Below are positions 1-12,400 of a stretch of 27,362 nt of DNA, piece after piece (within the stretch, counting starts at the first letter, position 1; each line of letters starts with the position of its first letter). The stretch covers positions 304,551 through 331,912 of the forward strand of contig NW_003546286.1 of NCBI RefSeq assembly GCF_000090795.2, given 5' to 3'. The DNA comes from Amphimedon queenslandica. Its lineage: Eukaryota > Porifera > Demospongiae > Haplosclerida > Niphatidae. Both the position numbers and the translations under genes were made by a program. The notes below the pieces were generated by a model that saw nothing but the letters and a program-made list of their open reading frames with translations, did not search any database and was not told the origin of the DNA.

Positions 1-3000
1 ACCAATGACTCATCCATTAATGTGAATGAAGTATCATCAGTACTAACACTCCAATCAGTAGATTATAATGACTTTGGATACTATGTTTGTATTGCTACTC
101 TTACCTCAGATGATGTTTATGTTTTATTTAATAATTCTAATGTGACACTAATGGACTATCATGCTATATCATCTACTGCAACACTGACAGGTAATTGAAT
201 ATTTTATGTAATAATTTTTATATACTTTTTATTTTCCAGTCTCTCCTTATGGAAGTGTACAAATTAATCCTAATTACATTGCAACAGCATATTATGGTGA
301 CACTGTTGTCTTTAATTGTACCAGTAGAGGTGGACCTAACAATCAGTACACATGGTATAGATTAGCAGAGAGTGGAAGTATTACTGTTGGACTAATGAAT
401 CAACTTGAAATTGAAATTAGTTCTTTTCAATTGTTTTCTTTTTATTATTGTATTGTTACAAATGATGCTGGATCAAGCAGTGCCTTCACAATTCTTAATG
501 GTCAGTCACTTGTGTACTCAATACATTAATTCATTTTCATTGTGTAGGTATGTTATCTGTCAGTATTATTCCATCAACTGCCACAGTTCTCAATTTGGGC
601 GATTCAATAACTCTATTTTGTGTTGTTAATCACAACATTTCTAATCCCAGTGACATTTTATATGACTGGTACTTTAACAATGATGTACTTGTAATAAATG
701 GAAGTTCATCACTCACACTCAGTTACAGTGATTACTCTTCTGTCAACCAAGGGGCCTATTATGCCTGTTTTCCATACAATAATGCTTTTCTCTTCTTCAT
801 TCGTGGTGTTTCTCCCCATGTTCCTGTTTTATTTTCTCCATCCTTTTCTGAGCAACCAGATTCTGTCATATCAAAAGTTAACGATTCAGTAGAACTATCC
901 TGTACTGCATTTGGTTATCCAGTTCCTGTGATTGAATGGAACCGAGTCAATTCATTAAATACAAGTGACTTTATTAATAACATTATTGAACTACCTGAGA
1001 ATGCTTATAATGATACTGTTGCTGGTACCAATAACATCACATCAACTCTTATCATTGATGACATTCAATATGAGGACTTTGGCTATTACTTGTGTGTGGC
1101 TACAATGTCTTCATCAGAATTGTCTGGAGATATACAAGTCTTGTCTTCCATATCTACAGTTACAGGTAATCAGGTATACATAGGGAATAAAATTATGTTA
1201 TTTAATTTTGAATCTCAATTTTGTAGTGTCTCCTGAAGGAAGTGTTAATATATCTTCCAATGGAACAGATACTAAGATAGGAGATACAGTTAGATTAGTC
1301 TGCAGTAGTAGAGGTGGTCCTAATAATCAGTATAGTTGGACTTATCATTCTTCAAATGAAACTATTGGAAATGAACCAGAATTAATATTAGCAATAGATT
1401 CAGTTGATCAGTTTGGAGAATACAAGTGTTCTGTATCAAATAAAGCTGGCACTGATAACAGTACTTCAATTGTTAATGGTATGATCACTGAAACTGATTT
1501 TAATTGATTGCTTTCTTTCAAATAGGTATCCTATCAGTTAATCTAATACCAGCCAATGATGTTGTGTTCCTTGAATATGGAGAGAGCTACAATCTCACCT
1601 GTACCATTGATGGGCATTCACTGAATACAACTAGTGTGCAAATCTTGTGGTATAAGGATAACAGGATAATTAATGATACAGAGACACAAGTTCTTACTCT
1701 TAATTATACAAGTCCTGAATCAGTTAGTAATGGTGGGAGTTACAAATGTGTAGCACAGGGAACATTAGGGTCTAGCATTGGTGAATCAAATAGTGTTCTT
1801 ATTATATTCACTCCTCACATTATACAAACACCATCAAATATACTAACTGTTGTGAATCGTCAAAGACAGTTCGTATGTATTGCAACTGGTTATCCGTTTC
1901 CATCAATAGAGTGGAAAAGAATCAGTGTAGAGAATGATTTAACAACATTCGAAGGAATAGACAATGTAACAGTAAACCTTCCTTATAATATCACCAATGA
2001 CTCATCCATTAATATAAATGAAGTATCATCAGTACTAACACTCCAATCAGTAGATTATGATGACTTTGGATACTATGTTTGTATTGCTACTCTCACCTCA
2101 GATGATGTTTATGTTTTACTTAATAATTCTACTGTGACACTAATGGACTATCATGCTATATCATCTACTGCAACACTGACAGGTAATTAAGTATTTTAAT
2201 GATTTTAATTTTATATATATTTTAGTATCTCCTCAGGGTAGTATACAAATATATCCTGATTACATTGTAGCATATTTTGGTGACACTGTTGTATTTAATT
2301 GTACCAGTAGAGGTGGACCTAACAATCAGTATACATGGTATAGAGTAACGAGGAGTGGAAATATTACTGTTGGGCTAATGAATCAACTTGAAATTGACAT
2401 TAATTCTTTTGAACTAACTGCAGGATATTATTGTAATGTTACAAATGATGCTGGATCAAGCAGTGCTTTGACATTTCTTTATGGTCAGTCACTCATGTAT
2501 ATAATACATTAATTCATTTTCATTGTGTAGGTATGTTATCTGTCAGTATTATTCCATCAACTGCCACAGTTCTTACTTTGGGTGATTCAGTAACTTTATC
2601 TTGTGTTGTCAATCACAACATTTCTAATCCAAATGACCTCTTATATGAATGGCACAATAACAATTATTTCTTTACATTTGATGAAAGTTCATCCCTCACA
2701 CTTAATTACAGTGATTACTCTTCTGTTGGCCAAGGAGGCAGTTATACTTGTGTTTCATACAATTATACATTTATCCTTTCAACTTATGGTTTTTCTTCCC
2801 AAGTACCTGTATTTTTTTCTCCATCATTTTCAGAGCAACCAGATTCTGTCATATCAAGATATAATGATTCAGTAAGATTATCCTGTACTGCATTTGGTTA
2901 TCCAGTTCCTGTGATTGAATGGAAACGAGTCAATTCATTAAATACAAGTGACTTTATTAATAACATTATTGAACTACCTGAGAATGCTTATAACGATACT

Positions 3001-3469
3001 GTTGCTGGTACCAATAACATCACATCAACTCTTATCATTAATGAGGTTCAATATGAGGACTTTGGCTATTACATGTGTGTGGCAAAGCTGCCTGTATCTG
3101 AAGATGATGTTTCAATGCCACATTTACTATCAAATACTTCTAGTGTTGCAACAGTGACAGGTATGTGCAAATGATTTTTCTTTTAATTTACCAAGATTCT
3201 TTTTTCTTTAGTTTCTCCTGAAGGAAGTGTTGTCCTATCATCATATCAGATCAATGCATTCATTCACCAGAACATATCAATCAACTGTTCAAGCTCAGGT
3301 GGACCTAACAATACTTATCAATGGCGACAGCATACAGATGAGTCTGGAATCATTATCAGTAATAGCTCTGACTTAGTAATATCAAATGTATCAGTGACTG
3401 ATGGAGGTATGTATACATGTACAGTTGAAAATGAAGCTGGAGAAGAGAATAGTACAATGGAGCTGAATG
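1..3469 (+). repeat. Tandemly duplicated Ig exon block (about 1.99-kb period)
   Basis: Exons: 1-190 (partial), 240-500, 548-1165, 1227-1478, 1526-2182, 2226-2483, 2531-3160, 3212-3469. The exons at 548, 1526 and 2531 each encode two Ig domains; the others encode one, beginning VSPxGS. Exons 240/2226, 548/2531, 1227/3212 and the 3' part of 1526 against exon 1-190 are paralogous pairs, so a unit of four exons and six Ig domains repeats every 1,983-1,992 bp. Bases 1-190 and 1993-2182 differ at only about six positions by eye. The short introns are also alike (501-547 against 2484-2530), which indicates recent duplication. Each unit is itself an older dimer of one single-Ig exon plus one double-Ig exon. 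Ig signatures are the B-strand Cys, the C-strand Trp and DxGxYxC; the copy at 240-500 has lost the Gly of that last motif. Confidence 0.92.
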
Positions 3470-6400
3470 GTAAGTCCACATAATTTTGAAGCAAAATAAA
3501 TTTATGTGTCATTATTGTAGTTGGTCCTACCTTTAATGTTCATCCTGTTAGCACCAATATAAGTATTAACAGTGACCTGGTCCTGATCTGTACTGCTTCT
3601 GGTATACCCTTGCCTATCATTTCTTGGATCTTTAACTCATCCTTTGAGAGTGAGGCTACTCTCTCTACTTCTGAATCAATTATATCATATGGAGTTATAC
3701 AAAGTCAATTATTCATTGATGATATTGAGCTGTTTGATTCCGGCAACTATCAGTGTCAAGCCAGCAGTCCTGAATATTCTCCCATTTTGAGTGACATTGC
3801 ATCTATCACTGTAATTGGTAAGCCACTCTGTTATAAATGAATATTTTATTACTAATAATATAGTGTCTCCTATTTTGGTGTCTGGGATTGAAAACTCGAC
3901 CAAGAATTCAACTGACACCATGATATTTACTTGTACATTTTCTGGGTTTCCTAAACCAGATATTATATGGTACAGATATAGTAGTGATGGTGGTATGGCA
4001 GATACACTGTCAATCAGACCTGGAGAAGTCAACATCAGTACTAATGCTGTAACTGCAATTGATGGACAGTATACTGTGGAATCACATTTGAGCTTATATG
4101 ATCTGGAGAAATCTGACGAAGGATTTTACGAGTGTCATGTCGTTGATTATTACTTTGGAAATGATAACTCATCTCTAGCTTATTTGACTGTACAAGGTAA
4201 TATTATTATTGATGTATTGATTATGATTTTACTCTTATTATAGTTCCTCCTAATATTACATCTAATGACAGCATTGTCACTGTATCAGAAGGCCATACTG
4301 CTGTGTTAACAATCATCATTTCAGATGCATCTCCTCCAGTTTCTTCTGAACAAATCGAATGGATTTTTACTAGTTTTAATGGTAGTACTAGTGTCATAGG
4401 CCCTACTGGGCAGTATAATTTTACACAAGACAGAACTGGCTTGATACTATCAAACGTTGACAGAATGAACAGAGGCCAGTATACTGCGATCATTAATCAT
4501 CCAACTGGACTACATTCATTTATGTTTCAGCTATTTGTTACAGGTAAGTAAAGAGTTGGGATCAAGTACTCTACATCAATTACATGCTATTAAATAAAAT
4601 TGCTATTTCTGACCCTTACTCTGTGTTACGCATTTGTCTGTTATTATGTTTTTAGTTGCTCCTGAATTTGTTATGCATCCAATGTCAACTGTTGTGAATG
4701 TGACAAGTGTTGCCCAACTGAGCTGTTCAGTCAGGAGCCACCCAGCAACCTGGTCAATAGACTGGTACTTCCTAAACTCCAGTTACTACCAACTATACAA
4801 TAATACAGAAATTGATATTACTTATAGTCATGCCATTGATTCCACTGATGGTACAAGCATTGTATTATCAACACTAACAATCAACAATGCAAGCATTACT
4901 GATGATGGAATATACATGTGTAGGGTTTCATCTGCCTTACAAGCTAATGCTACCATAACAGTCCAAGGTAGGAGTTACTTATTACTTGCTTAGTTATATT
5001 ATTTTATTTAATAACAGCACCTCCTATTGTTACAAGAGGTCCTAGTCCTATCATTGGCGTTGTTGGGTCTAATATCACTGTTCAGTTTAATATTACTGGA
5101 GATATACCTCCTGTCAATTCTAGTGATATTTACTGGTCTATCAATGGGAGCAGCCTTAGAGTTAATGAGAGGTTTATGTTTTCTGCCGACAGGCTCTCAC
5201 TCACTATCATTGAGCTATCCTTTGAAGATGAAGGATCTTATGAACTTACAGCTACTAATCCTGCTGGCACCAGCAATAATGTCATTTATCTTGACATTCA
5301 AGGTAAAAAAATGATTTTATTGTATACTTAATCATTTTTTCTCCAGTTCCTCCAATAATTTATAGTAGTAGTAGTGGAGTCAATAGACGTCTTAATGGAA
5401 CAAATATTAGCTTTTATTGTCGAGCTAGAGGATTACCTTCTCCAGTCATAACTTGGTATTTTAATGACAATATCAACATCACACAAAATACATACTACTA
5501 CTACTACTACTACGACTATTACTACTATGACTACTCATATAGTAGTATAACAGTTACAGATATCACTTTACAAGATGCTGGTTTGTATACTTGCATTGCA
5601 AGTAATGTCCATGGAACAGTTAATGCTACTGCAACCCTCCAAGTCCAAGGTAATACAATTAGAATATAATTACGGTACAATTATTTTTATGTTATTTTCA
5701 TTACTATAGTTCCTCCAACTCTGATTGACGATGGCTTGCGTAATATCACCACAGCTGCTGGAGATGATGTAACATTATTTTGTAATGCAACCGGCTACCC
5801 TCCACCCACAATTGTTTGGTTTAAGAACAATGTAGTTCTGTCAGAGGAGAGGGAACTATCAGCTGACGGTGTTTTTATTAACAACTTCACACATGACACT
5901 ACTTCAACTGCATCATACTTGTACATACCAGGAGTAGATAGATCTGATGATGGTCTCTATCACTGCCAGTCTTATAATGATTTAGTGAGAGTCATTACTG
6001 TAACATCTATGAAAGTTTCCCTACAAATATTAAGTACGTCATTATATACATGTATTGATTGAGATTGTAAATTTTTTTGAAGGGCCATTTTATTAGAGCA
6101 AATTATAATTAGGTTTAAAAGATATTAATTTATGTGTATATTTTTAGATCCTCCAAGTCTTATTAATGGATTCAATGAGACTATCTACAATACATCAGAT
6201 ACACTGGTACTCTATTGCATATACTCCAGTTTTCCTTCAGCAAACATTACATGGCGTCGTGTCACAGTCTCATTTAACACAATGATGAGCATTGAAGTGG
6301 ATAATAGAACTAGCATTGAGTTTGTGTCTAGAAATGATATACTAGAGTCATTAAGTGGAAGTGGTGGGGGCTCTGGAACAATTCTAAACTTGTATGATAC

Positions 6401-9378
6401 TGCTTCAGACCTGTATAATAGCTATGAGAGCTCTTATGTACTACCAGTCTCAGTTTCTGTTCTTGCGATTGAGAATCTGATCTATGAAGATGAAGGAAAC
6501 TATACATGTCATGCTAATAATAATGTTGCTAATTTGATTGATTCAGTGGTATCCAACACAGCTTATATCACAGTACAAAGTAAGACACAATATATCTACA
6601 TTTATTATATTTTAAATCAATTTTTAAATAGGAGCACCTCTTGTGTTAGCAAATCTAAGTTCTCCGGTTATTGGTGTTAACGGTAGCTCAATCACACTGA
6701 TATTTACCATCACTGAGGATAATCCTCCAGTGGCTCTTGATGAGATCCAGTGGCTGTTGAATGGTACTGTATTACCTGCTGGAATCAGGATCAGTTTCTC
6801 AATGGACAGACGATCAGTGACTATCACTCAATTACACGTACTACTGGATGAAGGACTTTATACACTAATAGCAACCAATCCTGCCGGGACTACCAGTGCA
6901 AGCATATTCCTTAACGTTCAAGGTAAATGACAATTATATTAATAGTATTTACTGTACCTTTTAAATTATGTAGTTCCACCTATTGTTATTGACAGTGATG
7001 GAGCAGTGAATGTACTTGAAAGAGCAAACGCAACCTTTTCATGTCACATAGCTTCAGAGCCAACCCACATCACGCACTGGCTTTACAATGACCAGCTACT
7101 AAGCAGCAACGAGAAACATGTCATCACTGGAAATGGAACAAGATTTGGTACACTCACAATCACTGATGCTCAATACACTGATCAAGGAGAATATACTTGC
7201 GTTGGTACAAATGTACATGGACAGATTAATGCAACAGGAACACTCTCTGTGCAAGGTATATGAATAATACTTGCTTTAATTTTGATGCTAAAAAACTAAT
7301 TAAAATCTTTTTATTATCACTTGTAGTTTCTCCTGTGATACAAGCTCATCCTCGAACTCAAAATAAAATTGCTGGACAAAGTGTTACCTTTATATGCACT
7401 GTCACTGGCAATCCCCTTCCTTCTATAAACTGGACTCACTCAGGAGGTCTGGATAGAGGGAGCAATATGACTCTGATTACTCCTGGGAATGCTACTTTTC
7501 TCCCAATTGTTGAAAGCAGATATATCATTGATGCCTTAGACTTACCTGATGTAGGAAGATATTACTGTACTGCTGCTAATACTCTAGTTGATGATTTGAC
7601 TAGCAGCTCTAATGAAGCTAACTTGACATTAAATTGTGAGTAAATTAGAATTAGTAATTATTATAATGATAAAGATGTGATACTGGTAGAGCAAACAAAT
7701 TTATAATAATTCAAATTGACTGCGATAATATTTCATCAGAATGACTAGTTCTTAATTTTTTTCTAAATTATTAAAGTTACTCAAAAATTTTGTCAAAAAT
7801 GGCTAAGAGAGAATTCTCCATTTTAATAATTTTTTGATATGCATACATGTTCTTATGTTGTGTGGCAACTTGTACGATACCAAATGACTTTATATATTTT
7901 TATAATTTCTCTGCATATGATGCATTATTTTTTTCTTGTGCTTGAAAATTGATCTTCATTCATAGACCCTGCAAATGTAACTGTATCTCCTGCTATACTG
8001 GTGAAGGAATTTCATGAGACTGGGAACTTTGTCTGTCGTGGATTTGGTATTGGTACTCCAGTACTAACTTGGTACAAGGACAATAGTGAAATAATGGACT
8101 CGTCAAAGTTTAGACTAACTTCAAGATACTTTGATGAAAATGGCTACAGAGCATCTGAATTGAATCTGACTATTTCAAATACTGATAGACCAGATGAAGG
8201 AACATATGAGTGTAGAGGAGTCAATAATGTCACTAACCTGATAGGAGCCACTGATACCGCCAGTGGCAGATTCTTAATTGAAGGCAAGTTCCTTTTTATC
8301 TAAACTAAATTTTATTGTATTATTTTTTAGCTCCACCAAATGTAACGGCAGTAGATACTAACATCATTGGTCTACGAAGAAAGAATGTGACATTGAGTTT
8401 CACAATACTGAATGCCGCTCCATTAGTAGTTAGAGAAAACATTTCATGGCAGTTCAAAGACACTCAACAGATTATAACTGGTAATTCACGTTATGCATTC
8501 TCAGATGATGGGCTGAGTCTGACTATATTGAATTTGGTGTTTGATGACGAGGGAGAATATGAAATCACAACTAAGAATAGGAACGGAATGGACACTGCTA
8601 TAATAGCATTGACAGTTGATGGTAAGCTATTCATAATAGCCATAGATTATTTTAATTTCTAATTACCTTACTAGCTGATCCAGTTATCACGGTAGCCCCC
8701 ACTGACATGAATGTAGTCAGTCAAAGAACCATCACACTTGGATGCAGTGCTACTGGCAAACCAACTCCAGTTATAACCTGGTCATTCAATGGTAATAGTA
8801 TCACTACTGGATCTAAATTTAATCAAAGTCCAAGTGGTAGTTTAACAGCTCTAATAGAGAGCATTGCTGATGAAGGAACTTATCAATGCACAGCCACCAA
8901 TAAACACAGCAGTAACATGTCTTCAGCTCTTGTATCAGTACAAGGTCAGTCTAGACTATTATTATCACTATAATTATTACTATTACCATTATTATTATTA
9001 TTTCTTATTAATTCTATTATTATTGCTATTATTTTTGCATTCATTATAGATCCTCCACATTTTACACAAGATCCATTAAGCTTGAATGGAACTGCCTCAC
9101 TAAACAGTACCTTTACTTGCTCTGTGAGGGGTCACCCAATACCAGTTATCTATTGGCTCAAAGATGACACTATTATTGACACTGAGAGTTTGGGCTCTGG
9201 CATTAAATATGTCATTGAGCCTTCAGTCATAGATGAGTACAATAGGAGGAGTTCACTCACTATTTATGACTTGGAATATGATGACAATGGGATTTATCAC
9301 TGCTTTGCTAATAATACACTCTTTGAATATAGAATGGCAAACTCTAATGTGTCTATATTTGGAGTCCACTGTGAGTTG

Positions 9379-9422
<44 letters not shown>

Positions 9423-12400
9423 TAATTAATGTATATACATAGATCCTCCTGATTTGATAATGAGTTTGGAAGATTTGATTAAAAACAAGTCGGACACTCT
9501 CACGCTACACTGTCAGTTTTCGGGGACACCAGCTCCCAGTATAACATGGTATCGTAACATATCAACATTTGATGCTAGACTACGTACTGGTGGAAAGATA
9601 TCCATCAGGGAAGTGAAGTCTTTTAGGAAAACTGACTCTTATCTTGAAGTTCGTGATCTTGTAAAGGGAGATGAGGGTACTTACACTTGCATTGGAAGCA
9701 ATGGGATTGGCAACTTTATTGATGCAGTGAACACCTCAAAAGCATTTATCACAATATATGGTTAGTCTAATAAATATTTTATGTGCATCTATTTCTTTAT
9801 AAAATTTTCTTTGTGTAGTCCCTGCAACCATCTACCCCATTGAAATGAAGTACAGAGTTGTTGGTGTGAAGGATTATAATTTTGACTTTGGTTTTGTCAT
9901 TGAGCATGACTTCCCTCCCGTCAAGTTAAGTAACATTCAATGGCACTTCACTAATCTTAGCAACATGACTGTTAATCTAATGGACAATACCACAGACCCT
10001 ATTCACTATGGGTTCTCTGATGATTATCAGACACTGTATATCACTGATGTTGAGCTCTCTGATCGTGGCTATTACACTCTAACAGCTACCAATGAAGCTG
10101 GAGTGAGGAGTTCTACCATGTACTTAGATGTTCACGGTATGCATAACTTTAATATTAATATTAGAAGAGCTCTTGGAATACTCTTTTTTAACCTTAATTT
10201 TGTTATTTCTTATTTATGTATAGTTCAACCAAAGCTATTGAATGAAACTGGTGGGTATCTATTAGTTAATACTACCGAGTCTCCTGAAATGCGTATACTA
10301 AACTGTTCAGCTGACGGGATTCCAGCCCCTAACATTCTCTGGAGACGCAACGGTCAGCTGGTTCTTAATAGCACACGTGTTTCTATAGTCGTGTCACCTG
10401 TGCCTGATTCGGAAAGAAATATACGTGTGTCTTCCATACCTGACATCAAACAAGTGTACAGCTCGATCACTATCAGCAACTTAAGGGAGACAGATAATGG
10501 AGATTACACTTGCAGGGCTGATAATTCAGCTGGAATGGCAGATATTTTAAACACTCCCTATCAACTGAATGTCACATATTGTAAGAAATGATAATTTTAC
10601 TGATGCTTTTTAAATTTTTTTCTTACACAGTACCTCCACCTAAATTCTGTGAAGTAAACAGGGAGCGGCTATCACAGATATGTCTTAATGGTGGGACGTG
10701 TGTGGATCTCACTGGTGGAAGATTCGAATGCCGTTGTACTGAGAGATACACTGGGCAGTTCTGTGGAGAAGGTAACATTACCATAAATACTAGCTTGATC
10801 ATGACTTTATATAAAATTTCAACAGAGGTTGTAATCGAGATCCCACCAAGTAAACCAAGAGTTGAAGCATCAGTTGGACTTGAGAGGAAAACCTACTCTC
10901 TTTTGCCACCTTATAATGCAACAGGGAGATTCTTTGAACCACTAAACCTCACTTGTTCTTCATCGGGAAACCCTCAGCCAACAATAACTTGGTTCAAGTA
11001 TGGAAATGTTTACTATAACTTGTCAAGGACAATCGAGTTCCCTGAGCTTAATCTGACTAACAGAGGATATTACAAGTGTGTTGCTGAGAACAGGCAGGGT
11101 TTATTTGAAAGTGAATCCTTCATTGTCAATGTATCTGGTAAGCATGGATGGACTATAGACCCATATGTGTGTTTTTGGCTTTTTACTTTAGGTATTGCTC
11201 AGTATAAAATGGACATCAATATTAGTGATATTGACAATGCTATTGATCTTCAAAACCTTATTAATGAGGTATGTGTGTGTATGGGTATATTATACATGCT
11301 CAATTCTAAAGTGTATGCATGAGCTACATGTACATTGATTTATTTTAGATCAGCAGTGAAGTTGCTGGAGGGAAATTACCTGGAACTAATGGAACATTTG
11401 TCTCTGTCGTTCAAAGGACAAACACATCTGAAGCGTAAGATTTAACATTATAATCTTGTGAATTTATTAGTATTATTGCTACACCTAGACTGAGGAATAA
11501 AAATTTGACCGTGTTGATCACCATCTTGATTGATCACAGTGATTCTAATACTCGTGCTTTGCTCCAGACCTACATGAAAAGCCTTGAAACTAATTTCATT
11601 GTTGATGATGAAACCATTGTACGATTTGGTAAGAGAAGTGCCTACTGCAAAATTATATTTTTTAAATATTATTATTTTTTGCAAATAAATTCTGTCTGTA
11701 CAATCTTATATGTCTAATTGTCTATCAATATTTTTAGATGGTTGCTCAGCTAGTCAAACAGTTCTGCCTAGCCCTGTTACCACTGAAGATCTGTCACTAA
11801 CATTGCAATGGCCAGAAACTAATTTAGGAGACACAGCAGTAATAGAGTGTCCTTGTGGTGGCCTTGACTTAAATTCAAGTGGCCTCATTGCAACACGTCG
11901 GTGTGGTGGTAACTATGATGATGGAGCTATGTGGGAAAACTCCAATGATATAAGATGCGACTTTAGCATAGTAACAAGAAAGATTTGCAGACTAGCAGAA
12001 GTAAGAATTATGGAATTATGAATGTTTTTACATTTTTGTTTTTTTGTAGAGACCAGCAGATGAGAAAGTTGAGGAGCTAATATCCCTCACAAATAACACA
12101 GAAATGTTTGAAACTGCTGAAGTAACTGCATCAGTTGCTGTACTGGTTACTGCCACTGAAGATGTAGCTGGAAACAAATCAGTAAGACAATATGATTGAC
12201 AAATGGAAAGCCCATTTATCTTTCTTTATAGCTAACCGAAAACTTTCTTGGAGTTGTAGATAATTTAGTTTCAGCCAATGAGGAAGTACTCATGAAGAGT
12301 AACACAGAAGCTAGAACAAGTTCAAAGTATGTCACTATCACAGTTACCACTAGAGTACATGCACATATGATGACAACTTAAACACTTTATTAATTACAGT

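Larger units (their letters stand above)
3521..10580 (+). other. Ig array built of repeating four-domain modules
   Basis: Eighteen single-Ig exons, all phase 1-1: 3521-3817, 3864-4196, 4244-4543, 4656-4967, 5018-5302, 5347-5649, 5710-6033, 6148-6579, 6632-6922, 6974-7255, 7327-7635, 7966-8283, 8331-8621, 8675-8944, 9050-9370, 9443-9760, 9819-10136 and 10224-10580. Four exon types recur in fixed order. Type 1 lacks both Ig cysteines and carries PPV...IxW (4244, 5018, 6632, 8331, 9819). Type 2 is short and canonical, often with NVHG after the last Cys (4656, 5347, 6974, 8675). Type 3 is canonical (3521, 5710, 7327, 9050). Type 4 is longer, with N(V/I)xN(L/F)I after the last Cys (3864, 6148, 7966, 9443; 10224 is related). 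Three full quartets run from 5018 to 9760. Many N-x-S/T sequons fit an extracellular array. Confidence 0.88.

Noticed and set aside
405-629. Forward open frame overlapping two Ig exons
   Set aside because: It runs out of frame with the Ig exons and across an intron; no domain or composition supports it.
9371-9429. Poly-Leu or poly-Tyr coding extension after the Ig exon
   Set aside because: The Ig domain ends at a GTGAGT donor and phase is restored at 9443, so the (TTA)n tract is intronic.
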